Assembly: GCA_037957365.1 (NCBI GenBank)
Contig: JARHVA010003186.1
Coordinates: 566,501-630,500 of the forward strand
Source: Torreya grandis
Taxonomy: Eukaryota; Streptophyta; Pinopsida; Cupressales; Taxaceae
Length of the DNA stretch: 64,000 nucleotides
Direction: 5' to 3'
The translations under genes and the position numbers were made by a program. Under the pieces are notes generated by a model. The model worked only from the letters and a program-made list of their open reading frames with translations, made no database searches and was not told the DNA's origin. Shown in pieces: positions 1-10,287 of this stretch; position 1 is the stretch's first letter; each line of letters starts with the position of its first letter.

Positions 1-119
1 AAAGGTTTATGAGCAAACATTAGAAGATTTTCAATAAGAAATTGATATCCTTTTGCCTTTCTTGTGTGATATATAAAAGAGTCAATGATGGCCATATCAT
101 CTACTATCTTGTTACTAAC

Positions 120-449
120 CCTAGGAATATGTTCAAATTATATATCAATGATCTATTTTATGATAATATCAATTATATCCTTATATGGCACCATCTTGTC
201 ATCTTTGGTATGAAAGTGGTCTGTAACCTAATTGATGGTTAATTAAACATCAACATAAACCTTAAGATGATAAATATTCCATTGTACCACTTGACAAAGC
301 CTTAAAACAAGTGATTTATATTTAGCCATGTTGGTAGTACTAATAAAGTTGATATGGAATGATTTAGGGATAAGATCCCCCTATGGTGTAATATATAATA
401 GGCTTGTCCTTGATCTATGTGATGTGCATGATCCATCAAAATATAGCTT
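120..449 (-). pseudogene. Gypsy-1 second (archaeal-type) RNase H, decayed
   Basis: Minus-strand translation starts with LYFDGS (codons in 429-449), followed by an SFHINF...TTNMAKYKSLVLRL stretch and VYVDV (246-260). This matches the DG(A/S)...TNNxAEYEAL...YGDS pattern of the extra RNase H in Tat elements. The acidic catalytic positions are partly lost: the usual AEYE reads AKYK and the GDS motif reads VDV. It lies downstream of the RT and Ty3-type RNase H, the conventional Tat order. The domain would remove RNA from RNA:DNA hybrids during reverse transcription. Base 1 cuts the element soon after it. Confidence 0.65.
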
Positions 450-559
450 CTAAGGTTTCTACTCAAGAGGTGTTTCAATGATGGTCATGATGGACTCATC
501 TAGGAATTAAAAAGTGAGGGGTTTAGTATCTACAAGGGGAGCTTCAACAAGTTGATATG

Positions 560-990
560 TAAGTACTTGTCCCTTTATAGCCTTTTATTTGACATATTTG
601 GTCTCAAAATCATGATCCATTTAGTCATGTGGCCTTATAAATCTATCTTGGGTAGTAGATACTTGAGTGGATCTAGTTTTTAATAACCATGGTATTGTTT
701 TTAGTCATGTAATGTCATAATTTATGAGCTACAAATACCAAAGCTAAATAAACTTTTTCAACAAACGTATAGTTGTATTCATATGAAACTAGTGTATGAC
801 TTAGATATTACACAACATGTTCCTTTCCATTATCATCATGTTGAGCTATAAGTGCCCCTAAGGCTTTGTTTGTGGTAGATAGATACAGTAGACATGGTTT
901 TCCTATCATAGATGGTAACAAAACAGATGAATTGGCAAGATATTCCTTTAGGTGTTGGAAGGATTTTTGTCATTTTTCATCCCAAAGAAA
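560..990 (-). pseudogene. Gypsy-1 Ty3-type RNase H, decayed
   Basis: The minus strand reads FLWDEKCQKSFQHLKEYL, then KPCLLYLSTTNKALGALIAQ and DDNGKEHVV followed by LSHTLVSYE. These are the standard Ty3/Gypsy connection-to-RNase-H motifs that follow the RT. A stop interrupts the segment after the GKEHVV stretch. It directly follows the RT of the same element. Confidence 0.75.
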
Positions 991-2003
991 TGTGACACCC
1001 TTCTTCTATAAGTGTGTAAATGGATGGCATTTATCAGCTAGTTGTGAGATGAATCACCTAATATATTGAGTCTTGCCTTAAAAATTGTGAAGCTTCTTCA
1101 AATTAGAAGATGGAAGCATTAAATTAATGGCTTGTACTTTGGTAGGATCAACTTCAATGCCTCTATGAGAGATATGAAGCCTAAAAGTTTTCCTAAAGTA
1201 ATACCAAAAATGCACTTCTTAGGATTGAGTCTAACCTTGTATTCATGAATCCTCTCAAATATATGTCATATTGTAGATGGATGATTAGTTTGGGTCTTTG
1301 ATTTACCCAATATGTCATCGACATAGTATTCAATAATTTCATGCATCATATCATGAAATATGATAGTCATGGATTTTTGGTATGTCACCCCAGAATTCAT
1401 AAAACCAAATGGCATAACCTAATCACAAAATATTCCCCATGAAGTGGTGAACACTATTTTGTATTGGTCTTATAGTGCAATTCAGATCTGTGTGTATCCT
1501 AAAAATTCATCCTTAAGTGAAAGAATTTTATACCCTATTGTGGAGTCAACTATCATGTCAATGTTTGGTAGAGGAAAGTCATCCTTACGGCAGGCCTTAT
1601 TTATATCTCTAAACTTAGTGCAAATTTTGATTCCTTATATATTATTACTAACATGTATAACATTTGAGATCTAATTTGAATAGTCAATCGATCGAATACA
1701 TCTTGATTCTAAGATTTTTTCCAACTCTTTCACTACTAATACAATAATATGAGGATACATCTTGCATATTTTTTGCTTCACAGGTATGGCATCAAAATGT
1801 ACAACAAGGTGGTGTAAAACCAAGGTAGGGTCCAAAACTAGCATTTTTGAGTAGGTGCAAGCAAAGATGTCAATAAATTCCCTCAAAAGGGATATAAATA
1901 TTTCACATTCCTCTTTAGTGAGGGATGCACCTAATTTGATCCATTTTGGGTTGTCTAGAGTCTCGATGTTGACTTTTGTAGTGTCTTCTACAAGGAGAGT
2001 CAA
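991..2003 (-). pseudogene. Gypsy-1 reverse transcriptase, decayed
   Basis: The N-terminal part (1671-2003) is open for 110 residues and reads like the segment before Gypsy RT fingers, with LGASLTKEECEIFISLLREF and VHFDAIPVKQK. After stops, the core continues with VMPFGFMNSGVTYQKSM and then YYVDDILGKS, whose YVDD catalytic motif is encoded at 1314-1325. The catalytic aspartates are intact although the surrounding frame is broken. It copies element RNA into DNA in the virus-like particle (family knowledge). Confidence 0.85.
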
Positions 2004-2913
2004 ACCATCTTCTAGAATGGTGGGAAATGATTTGAATTGACCTACAACTATAAATTTTTATGTTTGGACTGGCTCTTCAAGTTCTCTTAAACAAGATGAA
2101 TCTAAATCTAACAATTGTAGGGATGGCCATGTTAAAACTATTATTTAAAATTCTAGGACAACTTGATCAAAGGAATACTATTCTTTAGAACTGAACTCAA
2201 CCACAAAATGAAGCTCATTATTAGTGGTCTCTTGAGCTTCATTCAAGGAAAGGTGAATACCCTCATCTAACAGTACTTGAAATAGGTTTTCAACAGAAGA
2301 TTGGCCTTTCTCTTTACTTTTACCTTGGTTTAAAAGTGACTCAAAGAGGTTTTCACTTTGGGACCTTAATATTTTATTTATTTATTTGTGGATAAGGGTG
2401 TTCACCCATTCTCTAAAATAGGCTTCAAGATTTAGTTTGATACAGAACCCTTGTTTGCGGTCTCCCAACAAAACATTGTCTCTTAAGCCTAGAAAATTGT
2501 AAAAGGCCTCATCATTCTCAAAATCATCTACAAGAACTATGGATTCTTATTGATATCAAGCTATAAGTTGAGGGTGATAAATAGGAATTATATTATGTTG
2601 AATAACTAGGGTAAAGGCACAAATGACATGGGTGTCAAATAGAATTGTATAGGCAAGGTCTTCATAAATGTGGTGATTAGACTTTGCTTCACTATCAACA
2701 TCATCATCACTAGTAATTGGTGTTGGAACACAAATAAGATATGTGTGGTTTAAATATAATACCATAGGTTCCTTTGTAACATGTTATAGAAATTGGCTCA
2801 AGATTACACTACTGATTTGGTCCAAGCCTACTCCTTCATAAGCTTGGTTCTCCATGATCTAGTTAGGAATAGGATATATGGCATTTTTATCATTATACAA
2901 CCAAGTTTCATCA
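2004..2913 (-). pseudogene. Gypsy-1 protease-RT spacer, right part
   Basis: Minus-strand coding remnant between protease and RT. A 69-residue open stretch at 2556-2765 and the motif ETWLYNDKNAIYPIPN near 2860-2910 can be read. No catalytic domain was recognised; such acidic, poorly conserved linkers are common in Tat polyproteins. The frame is interrupted at 2913 by the small LTR element. Confidence 0.5.
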
Positions 2914-3155
2914 TGTTGGGTACTTTATGATCCACATGGTATTTACTTAGTTTATTTATTATCTTAGTTTTTTAGATTAATTGATTTTTAGTTATTTAGG
3001 TTAGTTAAAACTCATAAGATAGTTGTAAATGAAAGTTTTATAAGCTTTCACTATCTTCGTAAAATCAACCCAAAATAATAAAAAATAATATTTTATGTGG
3101 AAAAGTGTTCATAATGTAATTTATTTGATTATTATAGCATTTACTAGGGCTAACA
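2914..3155 (+). repeat. 5' LTR of the small LTR element
   Basis: Starts TGTTGGGTACTTTATGATCC and ends GGGCTAACA. By eye it matches 4911-5151 at well over 80 percent, including the AATCAACCCAAAATAATA block and the terminal CATTTACTxGGGCTAACA. Confidence 0.85.
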
Positions 3156-3172
3156 GTGGTATCAAAGCTTGG
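3156..3172 (+). other. Primer binding site (initiator Met tRNA type)
   Basis: GTGGTATCAAAGCTTGG immediately follows the LTR. It differs by one base from the common plant site TGGTATCAGAGC. This fixes the plus orientation of the element. Confidence 0.75.
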
Positions 3173-4910
3173 ATGAAATAAGGTTTGCATTTAGATTGAA
3201 GAAATTGGAAAAGTGTAGAGACTTTGAATGCAAAAGCACAAAGAAATTATTTTTTAAATCATAAGTAAATTTGACATAATTTGCCATTACAATGCACTAG
3301 TACAGTGATCTAAAAAAATATAAAGCATAACTTATAAATTGTACAATTTGGTATGGCCTAGAATCTACAATCATAAGAAGTGAACTGCATTTGTTTGTTA
3401 TTCTACTACAATATCTAGTTCTACGATGCTTAAGAGGAGTGGTGGCCTAAAAAATATACTACATAATAAGTTTATTTGGAAATCTATTATAGTATTATTC
3501 AACTAAATTTATTCATTTAGATTATAGAAGATCAAAATAGCATGATGATATTTTATGTGTGAGCAATATACCTATATGGCACAATATGTCTTAGTGAAAT
3601 TTGGTGTAGCAATGGCCAAGCATAGAATATAAAGTTTTTGGAGAATTGAATTGGGTTTTTTTTTAAGTGTGCCATGGGATCCATAAGTAAACAAGGTAGT
3701 TTTACATCTCTTATAATATTTTTAGTGAAATTATTTTACATATCCTCATTTCTTATTTTATTATCTAAATAAATCAAACAAAATAAAATTTATTTAGAAT
3801 ATGCTCTGCTTATATTTCAAATATTACATGTAGGAGTGGTTGTTATGTTTTGTTAGTTACTTGCATTTGAGATGTATAGGGTTATAATTCCATTCAATTA
3901 TAATTTTCTGGGTCAACTCGGTGATATAAGGGTGTAGTTATGATTTATTGAGACATTTTTTACCTAGTCACTCTTTTTTTTCAAAGGTGGTCGTGTGACT
4001 AGTCAAATTATAGGTTGTTGGATGTTTTGGACACAAAAAAATGATTTATTTTGTATTACAAAACACCCACATATGATTTTTTTAATAAACCTATTAGATG
4101 ATGTATAAAGGTACATTATTGGTTGAACCTGACATCTTCAAAATGAAAATTTTCATAATATCAATTCATACTTGTGCTCTCAGAGACAATACCATCCATT
4201 ACATGTCCCAGGATCTTTTTGATTGATACCATCTAAGTGGTGACTAGAGGTTGGAGGATTTTTTGGATGCTGGAGGACAATTACCCTCTCTAATTATCTA
4301 TTCACTTAGAGTATGGGTTCAATGCTTGAATGGAAAATTTTGGCTTGTGTTCTTGCTTTTAGTTTCATTTTTGAATTTTTATATATGATATTCATGACAT
4401 GGATCAGATAGAGTTAGTTGTTTTTATTTCTCTCAATGCATAACTTATCACCTCTCACTTGATAGGGGGAGAATATTTAGGCATTGGTTGGACTTTGATT
4501 AGTCATCAATGATAGTATGAGTTGATAGGGGTTATTAGCACTAGTAGTTTTGAGTAAAGGTTGTCAGCATTTGTTGGGAATCATGAAGATTTTCCATATA
4601 GAGGATGGGTTTATCACTTGGATGGGTTCCTATGTGGGACCTTATATGGGTTGATGTAGATGGACATGTCAGATCATGTTTTACTATAGTATGTTATAAT
4701 GATCAATGGGGATGAGTAGGCCTTGATCATGTTCATTAGTCATTTTTTTCCACAACTCGTAGGGGTGGGATTCTTTATGGAGGGACAGTTTTTGGTCAAT
4801 TTCAGAGGTACAGTCCACCACTTACAATTGTGATAGAGATCCTTTGATGAATTCAAATTCATTTCTCCAATTCATTCATCCAAAATACCCCTTTGGATCA
4901 AGGGGGAGTT
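3156..4910 (+). other. Non-coding interior of the small LTR element
   Basis: AT-rich, with stops in all frames and no ORF of note and no gag, protease or pol motif. It ends in the polypurine tract ATCAAGGGGGAGTT (4897-4910) directly before the right LTR. Confidence 0.7.
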
Positions 4911-5151
4911 TTTTGGGTCATTTATGATCCATGTGGTATTTACTTTATTTATTATCTTCATTTGTTAGAATTACTTTTTAGTTATTTGGGTTAGTTAAAA
5001 CATAGAAGATAGTTGTAACTTCCTATGAAATTTTTATAATCATTCACTATATTTATAAAATCAACCCAAAATAATACAACATAATATTTTGTGTGGAAAA
5101 GTGTTCACAATGTAATTTATTTTATTATTCTAGCATTTACTGGGGCTAACA
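4911..5151 (+). repeat. 3' LTR of the small LTR element
   Basis: Direct repeat of 2914-3155. The first bases are TTTTGGG where the left copy has TGTTGGG, a mutated terminus. It ends GGGGCTAACA at 5151. Confidence 0.85.
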
Positions 5152-5733
5152 TATAATTGGCAAGTGGGTCCACTTCTTGGCTAGTGGTTGGTGTGAAAAT
5201 GATAGGAGTTAGACTATGGAGTTTACCCTTTCCCTTTCATTCTCATTCCATGTGAGGTGGTTTGACTTTAGGTCTTCCATAGGACTTGGGGTTCTATGGA
5301 AGCTTGGCAATGTGGAACATTTCATGGGTTAAATACTCTCTTGGGCCATTGGCCAAGATGGTAAAATGATTAGATAATTCAAGAGGAAGCATATGAGAGG
5401 ATGAATTAAGGCTATTAGGGTCTGTGTAATTGGTGTTGAGAAACTCAACAAGTATATATTTGCCTTTGTCCATTTTAATAAATGGATCTAGGCTAAATCA
5501 TTAATTTTAACTTTCATACTTGGCATGTTTACAATGTTCCTAGGGCTAAAAATCTCCATTAGTCATGACCTCCATGCTTGAGTGAGGGAAATTGAGACTC
5601 TATTGAAATATTGAAGGGATTGCATAAATTTCATGTATCCAAGGTCTACCCAAGATCAAAGTTTAAGATAATTTGAGGTCTAACACATGGTAAAGTGTAT
5701 CATGGGTCAAAGGCCCAATGATAATAGGTAAGC
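5152..5733 (-). pseudogene. Gypsy-1 protease-RT spacer, left-hand continuation
   Basis: Minus-strand remnant between the small LTR element and the protease. Several stops occur and no domain could be assigned. It belongs to Gypsy-1 by position. Confidence 0.4.
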
Positions 5734-6168
5734 TTATAATAGCTTGTGATCTCGCTCTTTATTGTCATAGGTTTTTATAGTGATCATTTCTAGTTGTAGA
5801 TCAGTTGTTGTGTATTTGAGATGTTTGATGAGATTTAGAGACACAATATTGAATATCGACCCATTATTTATGAGGACACATTTAAATTTGTTTTGTATAA
5901 TGATAACTTCAATATATAGGGGATTATTATGGAGAGGGCCAAGAGATAACATATCACTTTGGTCAAAGGTCAACTATTGGCCTACGGCTAGATGTCCAAC
6001 CAATGCTTGGAATTTATTGGGAGTTATGTCATTGGGAACTTGGGATTGGCCTAGGAACTCTGTTAGGATGTTTTTGTGGATAATAGATCTATGAAATAAA
6101 TCCAAAATAGATATTTGTATGGGTATATTCTTAATTTGTTCCATAATTTCAAATGTATTTTCCTTCAC
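5734..6168 (-). pseudogene. Gypsy-1 aspartic protease and preceding gag-pro linker
   Basis: The segment 5974-6168 reads IKNIPIQISILDLF...NILTEFLGQ...ITPNKFQALVGHL, the conserved linker before plant Gypsy proteases. It runs on into 5734-5973 with MTFDQSDMLSLGPLHNNPLY, then VLINNGSIFNIVSL. The last motif corresponds to the V-L-I-D-x-G-S active site, but the catalytic Asp is Asn (INNGS), so the enzyme would be inactive. The function would be polyprotein maturation. Confidence 0.8.
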
Positions 6169-6817
6169 AATGGTATATGGCTTGTTCCTATCTAGGACAG
6201 TGAGTTGGATGGGTTTGGTGGTAGGTGGTTGTGGTTTAGGAATGGTAATCTTTGACCACTGAGTTATGATTACACAATCAAGATTAGGTATAAGACCATT
6301 GCTACTATAAAATGATGGTGGAGGGGGCTAGATAGGATAAATATTGATTATTAGTGTACATATTTATATTCATAAGGTAATTATGATTTATCGGTATAAG
6401 GTCCAAAAATATTAATCCCTTATTGTTGGTGTACCTATTTGTGGTCCTAGGTCAAGGAAGGATCACTAACATAGATAAGTTGATTGGAATTATTTAGCAA
6501 TGATCTTTTTTTGTTATCACTTGGTCTTAGATTAATGGTGATGGTGGAAATGTGACCTCCTACAATATGACCTAGAACTTTAGTGTAATCATGTGTAATT
6601 GCATGATAAGTCTATTGTGTATTTGAATCATTTTGGCCTTGGTTCCTCCCATTCAGTTGATGTTGTTATCATTATTTTTATTTCTATTATTATTTTTGTT
6701 ATCATGACTATTGCTACTATTATTATTATTATGGCCTTTATTTTTGCTATTGTTGGTTGTTATTATTATATTTCAAAAATAAGTTTTGGTAGATACCTAC
6801 GTTTTAATTGGATGTAG
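6169..6817 (-). pseudogene. Gypsy-1 gag C-terminal, Asn-rich tail
   Basis: On the minus strand, AAT/AAC-rich sequence encodes an Asn-rich, low-complexity tail (around 6640-6800) as seen at the C-terminus of Tat gag. Copia-1 was inserted here at 6817/6818. The hydrophobic plus-strand ORF in the same place is only its antisense shadow. Confidence 0.55.
6813..6817. other. Target site duplication of Copia-1 (left copy)
   Basis: TGTAG, identical to 12505-12509 on the other side of the element. It proves transposition into the Gypsy-1 gag region. Confidence 0.9.
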
Positions 6818-7523
6818 TGTTGGGGATCAACCAACAATATGATTACACTTATGAAAGCAATAAACCACGAAATTAAATCAGATAGATAAGTAACTAGAAT
6901 GATAAATAGCAAAGAACAAGAGATACAAGAAACCACCCTGAAAACTTGTATTAAACTCTTTACAAAAGGAATACAATTGAAGAAACTTCTTTATTCCACA
7001 CCTCTCTCAGATGCACAAGATCTCTCTCTAGATCTCTATCCCTCAAGAGCTCTCTCTCTCTCAAGTACAATCAACTCCAACAACCTAGATTGATACAACT
7101 CTGTACTATTCTTCAAACATTCACAATGTTCTACTCTTTTAAAATAAGCTAAGAAGATCTTTACTACATATAGAATTAGGAAACTTGAGCATGCACTTAC
7201 AACCAACAGTTAATCCTCTTGAACAAGGGCTCTAAAAACAATCTTACTAATAATAGAAATGCAAACTTAAGACTAAGACTTAAACTCATCATGCAAACAC
7301 TCGGTTCTATCCTCGAAAATAGTATTCTGGACGCACAGGTAACCGACGTTGATTCCTGCCTGCTTGCCTATGACCGTCGTCGGCCAATCCTCTACCGACG
7401 CTGGCATCTCTTCAACTACTCCTAACCAACGTTGGTCGCTCCTAACCGACGTCGATGACTGTGTAAACCTGCAACTTTGGTAATGCACTCATATGTGAAG
7501 CTTTTAGACTCCACAACTTAACA
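6818..7523 (-). repeat. 3' LTR of Copia-1 (left in the window)
   Basis: 706 bp direct repeat of 11812-12504 with TG...CA ends. It holds a (CT)n-rich stretch near 7010-7062 and, in the first 180 bases of the sense LTR (U3), several CpG-rich palindromic units around ACCGACGTCGGT (7340-7462). Confidence 0.95.
7340..7462 (-). promoter_or_regulatory. Repeated palindromic CpG units in the Copia-1 U3
   Basis: Five imperfect units share the core (A)ACCGACGTCGGT or derivatives, spaced about 20-32 bp, with CCTG/TCC-type spacers. The right LTR carries the same units at 12325-12445 with different C-to-T or G-to-A changes. Tandem U3 boxes act as enhancers in Tnt1-like elements (established knowledge); a role here is inferred from position. 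Confidence 0.5.
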
Positions 7524-7536
7524 ATCTCCCACTTGG
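7524..7536 (-). other. Polypurine tract of Copia-1
   Basis: Sense CCAAGTGGGAGAT directly precedes the 3' LTR start TGTTAAG. This AAGTGGGAGAT form is typical of plant Copia plus-strand priming sites. Confidence 0.85.
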
Positions 7537-7724
7537 AGATAAATAGCTGCACCAGTACCTGTAAAACAACATCTTCTAGCTCTTCCATCTTCAACTCAAT
7601 CATGAAGACCAACAGAAGTTGAATGAAGATTCAAATTCTCCTTTGTAACCGGCTTGGTTAACATATCAGTAGGATTCCTATCTGTATGGATCTTCTCCAG
7701 CTTCAAATCACCATCTTCCAATAC

Positions 7725-8084
7725 CTACCATATGAAGTGGTACCTTAGTTGTATGTGCTTTGTTCTTGAGTGAAAGGCTGAATTCTTAGCCAAATGGATT
7801 GCACTCTGACTATCACTATACAATCTGCAACTCCCATGCTCCCTTCCAAGCTCTTTCATGAACTGTGTCATCCATATCATCTCTTTGCTAGCTTTTGTGG
7901 CTGCAATATACTCCACTTCTGTAGTTGACAAGGCAACAACCTTCTGCAACTTTGATATCCAGCTAACCGTCGTTCCACCAACAGTGAAAACATATCCTAT
8001 GGTGCTCCTCCTGCCATCCAAATCACCTGCCATATATGAATCTACATAACCATGTAGAGAAGTATCTAAACCTCCATAGCACAA
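7725..8084 (-). CDS. Copia-1 RNase H segment
   Basis: Open for 119 residues. Motifs in order: GYVDSYMAGDLDGRRSTIGY (first catalytic Asp region), VSWISKLQKVVALSTTEVEY (catalytic Glu), LYSDSQSAIHLAKN (catalytic Asp) and HSRTKHIQLRYHF. All are classic Copia RNase H signatures. It is out of frame with the RT segment to its right because of one net frameshift near 8160. The C-terminal end runs towards the polypurine tract. Confidence 0.85.
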   Translation of the reverse strand: MCYGGLDTSLHGYVDSYMAGDLDGRRSTIGYVFTVGGTTVSWISKLQKVVALSTTEVEYIAATKASKEMIWMTQFMKELGREHGSCRLYSDSQSAIHLAKNSAFHSRTKHIQLRYHFIW

Positions 8085-8104
8085 GTGCCTATTGCTGGTT
8101 CCTC

Positions 8105-8782
8105 TCAGATATCTAAGGATCCACTGAACTGCTTTCTAGTGCTCCTTTCCTGGATTGGCCATATACTTACAACTCCCACTACTTGGGCAATATTTGGTCT
8201 AGTACACACCATTGCATACATCAAACTTCCTACTACGGAAGAATATGGAACTTTACTCATGTACTCTACCTCATCATGTGAATTAGGACATTGTTCTTTA
8301 CTCAAATTAAAATGTCCAGCTAAAGGTGTGCTTACCGGTTTAGCATCCTGCATATTGAACCATTTCAACACCTTGTCCACATAATCCTCTTGAGACAATA
8401 TCAACCTGTGATTTTTCCTGTCTCTCTTAATGCTCATGCCAAGGATTTTCTTTGCTACTCCCAAATCCTTCATAGCAAATGTTTGAGCTAATTTCTCCTT
8501 AAGCTCAGAGATATCCTGCATGTGTGATCCTGCAACTAGCATATCATCTACATAAAACAATATAATAATATATCTACCATTATCTAATCTCTTAAAATAC
8601 ACACAATGGTCAGATTGACACCTACTATAGCCATGCTTAGTCATAAACTTGTCAAATTTTAAATACCACTGTCTAGGAGCTTGTTTGAGGCCATACAAGC
8701 TTTTCTTCAATCTACACACTAACTTCTCCTTACCCTTGACCTCAAATCCTTCTAGTTTTTCCATGTATATTTCCTCATCCAA
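8105..8782 (-). CDS. Copia-1 reverse transcriptase, main segment
   Basis: 225-residue open frame. It includes CRLKKSLYGLKQAPRQWYLK, then ILFYVDDMLVAGS with the YVDD catalytic pair, DLGVAKKILGMSI, and the VPYSSVVGSLMYAM...TRPNIAQVVGVVS block. After VGVVS the expected sequence continues in another frame, which locates a frameshift at about 8165. It is in the same frame as 8816-9115, separated by one stop. Catalytic residues are intact. Confidence 0.9.
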   Translation of the reverse strand: MDEEIYMEKLEGFEVKGKEKLVCRLKKSLYGLKQAPRQWYLKFDKFMTKHGYSRCQSDHCVYFKRLDNGRYIIILFYVDDMLVAGSHMQDISELKEKLAQTFAMKDLGVAKKILGMSIKRDRKNHRLILSQEDYVDKVLKWFNMQDAKPVSTPLAGHFNLSKEQCPNSHDEVEYMSKVPYSSVVGSLMYAMVCTRPNIAQVVGVVSIWPIQERSTRKQFSGSLDI

Positions 8783-8815
8783 ATCTCCATGAAGAAACGT
8801 TGTCTTAACATCTAG

Positions 8816-9115
8816 CTACTCAAGATGCAAATCCTCAATAGCAACCAAAGACAATACAACCCGTTTAGAAGTCATTTTAACAATAGGAGAAAAAATCTCT
8901 CCAAAATCAATACCTGGCTTTTGTGAAAATCCTTTCAATACCAATCTGACCTTATATCTCATCTGTCCATTATCACCTTCCTTCAACCTGTAGGTCCATC
9001 TGTTCTTCAGTGTCCTCTTACCAGCTGGCAATTCAACCAAATCCCATGTTTGGTTCTCTCTTAAGGACTCCATCTCCTCAACCATGCCACACTCCCACTG
9101 ACTCTTGGACTCCAC
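8816..9115 (-). CDS. Copia-1 reverse transcriptase, N-terminal segment
   Basis: 99 residues with EEMESLRENQTWDLVELPAG, NRWTYRLKEG, YKVRLVLKGFSQKPGIDFGE and FSPIVKMTSKR, the standard start of plant Copia RT (usually W-V-F-K; K-A-R-L-V-A-K-G-F). A stop separates it from the main RT segment, and one net frameshift in 9115-9508 separates it from the integrase. Confidence 0.88.
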   Translation of the reverse strand: MESKSQWECGMVEEMESLRENQTWDLVELPAGKRTLKNRWTYRLKEGDNGQMRYKVRLVLKGFSQKPGIDFGEIFSPIVKMTSKRVVLSLVAIEDLHLE

Positions 9116-9192
9116 CTATAATGCTTCTTCAAAACTCTCCAGTTCTCCACCATCAGTTAGCAATAAATAGAATAATGAAGGAGAATATCTAA

Positions 9193-9507
9193 TTGGAGGC
9201 TTACTTACCCTTTCTGACCTCCTGATGGGCGTTTGAGACTCGTTCACAACACGCTGTCCACCCAAATTCTCTGACAGTGACCGACCTCAGTCACCTCCAG
9301 ACCTATTACTAGCCAATGCTGGTTCTTCCTGACCGACGTCAATTCCTGTCCTACCGACGTCGGTCTCTACATGGCCGACATCGATTTTTTTTTGCCGATG
9401 TCAGTTCCTAACCTGCTGATGTTGGTCTCTGTGTTTTCCTGTAAGTGATTATTTCTTTTTCTTGCGAGCTCATTTTGGACCGTCACCTCGTCCAATTCTC
9501 CATTACT
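9193..9507 (-). pseudogene. Copia-1 integrase-RT linker with ACCGACGTCGGT-type repeats
   Basis: The sense reads SQTPIRRSERVSKPPIRYSP at about 9193-9235, the usual motif before Copia RT. Upstream of it, 9280-9430 consists of about seven units of about 21 bp built on ACCGACGTCGGT variants, the same core as in the U3 repeats. A T9 run at 9387 is one plausible site for the frameshift. The linker is normally the least conserved part of Copia pol. Confidence 0.6.
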
Positions 9508-9705
9508 CTACCCAGATTGATTCAGCTTCCTCATCTGATCATTATACATCACTTTTTCATTGAAAACAACATCACGGCTCCTAATTACCTTGTTAGTTCC
9601 TAGATTCCAAAATCTGAAACCAAAATCATTTGAGCCATAGCCAATAAATGTGCACCTCATAGACTTAGCATCCAGCTTCTTTCTATTTTCCTTATCTACG
9701 TGCAC
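9508..9705 (-). CDS. Copia-1 integrase C-terminal segment
   Basis: 65 residues: HVDKENRKKLDAKSMRCTFI, then GYGSNDFGFRFWNLGTNKVI and RSRDVVFNE. This is the conserved C-terminal integrase region of plant Copia elements. It is in frame with 9769-10071, separated by a stop. Confidence 0.85.
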   Translation of the reverse strand: MHVDKENRKKLDAKSMRCTFIGYGSNDFGFRFWNLGTNKVIRSRDVVFNEKVMYNDQMRKLNQSG

Positions 9706-9768
9706 AAAGGCTTCACAACCAAAAACTTTGAGATATGAGAGATCTACCTTTTTACCTGTCCATGCCTC

Positions 9769-10287
9769 TTATGGAATTCTACCATCCAGAGTTGTAGAGG
9801 GTCCTCTGTTAATCAGGTACACTGCAGTGTCAACAGCTTCTGCCCAAAACTCTAAGGGAAAACTAGCATGCAATCTCATACATCTTGCATGCTCCATGAT
9901 TGTTCTATTCATCCTTTCAGCAATTCCATTCTGCTGAGGTGTCCTTGGAACTATCCTTTGCCTACGGATTCCATGCGTATAAAAATACCAGTTGAACTTA
10001 AGGCTGCAAAACTCACCACCATTGTCAGATCTCAAGCACTTTAATCTTTTGCCTATTTCATTCTCAACCATAGCTTTCCAAATCTTAAAAGTCTCAAATA
10101 CATCAGATTTCTTCTTAATACAATAGATCCATACCTTTCTTGTAGCATCATCTATGAACGTAACATAGTACTATGATCCTCCAATAGAAGCTACCTGAGG
10201 TGGTCCCCACACATCTGTGTGAACAAGCTACAACTTATGCCTCTTCTTTGTAGACCCAGTCTTTAGAAAACTCACCCTTTTCTATTT
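9769..10287 (-). pseudogene. Copia-1 integrase core (DDE)
   Basis: Frame with three internal stops in its first third, then open at 9769-10071. Motifs: LVHTDVWGPPQVAS (first Asp), YYVTFIDDATRKVWIYC, CLRSDNGGEF (second Asp), VPRTPQQNGIAERMNRTIME (Glu), and FPLEFWAEAVDTAVYLINR. The DDE triad is complete. The enzyme inserts element cDNA into host DNA and creates the 5 bp duplication seen at the flanks. Confidence 0.88.

Larger units (their letters stand above)
2914..5151 (+). mobile_element. Small non-autonomous LTR retrotransposon (TRIM/LARD-like)
   Basis: Two direct repeats of about 241 bp, beginning TG (mutated to TT in the right copy) and ending TAACA, flank 1.75 kb. A tRNA-Met-type primer site follows the left repeat and a polypurine tract precedes the right one, so orientation is plus. 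No ORF or retroviral domain is visible inside. Left flank CATCA and right flank TATAA agree at only 3 of 5 positions, so the target duplication is decayed or absent. It sits in the protease-RT spacer of Gypsy-1 and is therefore younger than that element. Confidence 0.8.

Noticed and set aside
1..2003. Endogenous plant pararetrovirus (protease-RT-RNase H order)
   Set aside because: The motifs are those of Ty3/Gypsy pol, and an extra RNase H, Tat-type gag and LTR context are present; no movement or coat protein motif was seen.
6599..6817. Plus-strand ORF of 72 hydrophobic residues resembling a membrane protein
   Set aside because: It is the antisense of the AAT-rich, Asn-rich gag tail of Gypsy-1; the isoleucine runs come from ATT repeats.
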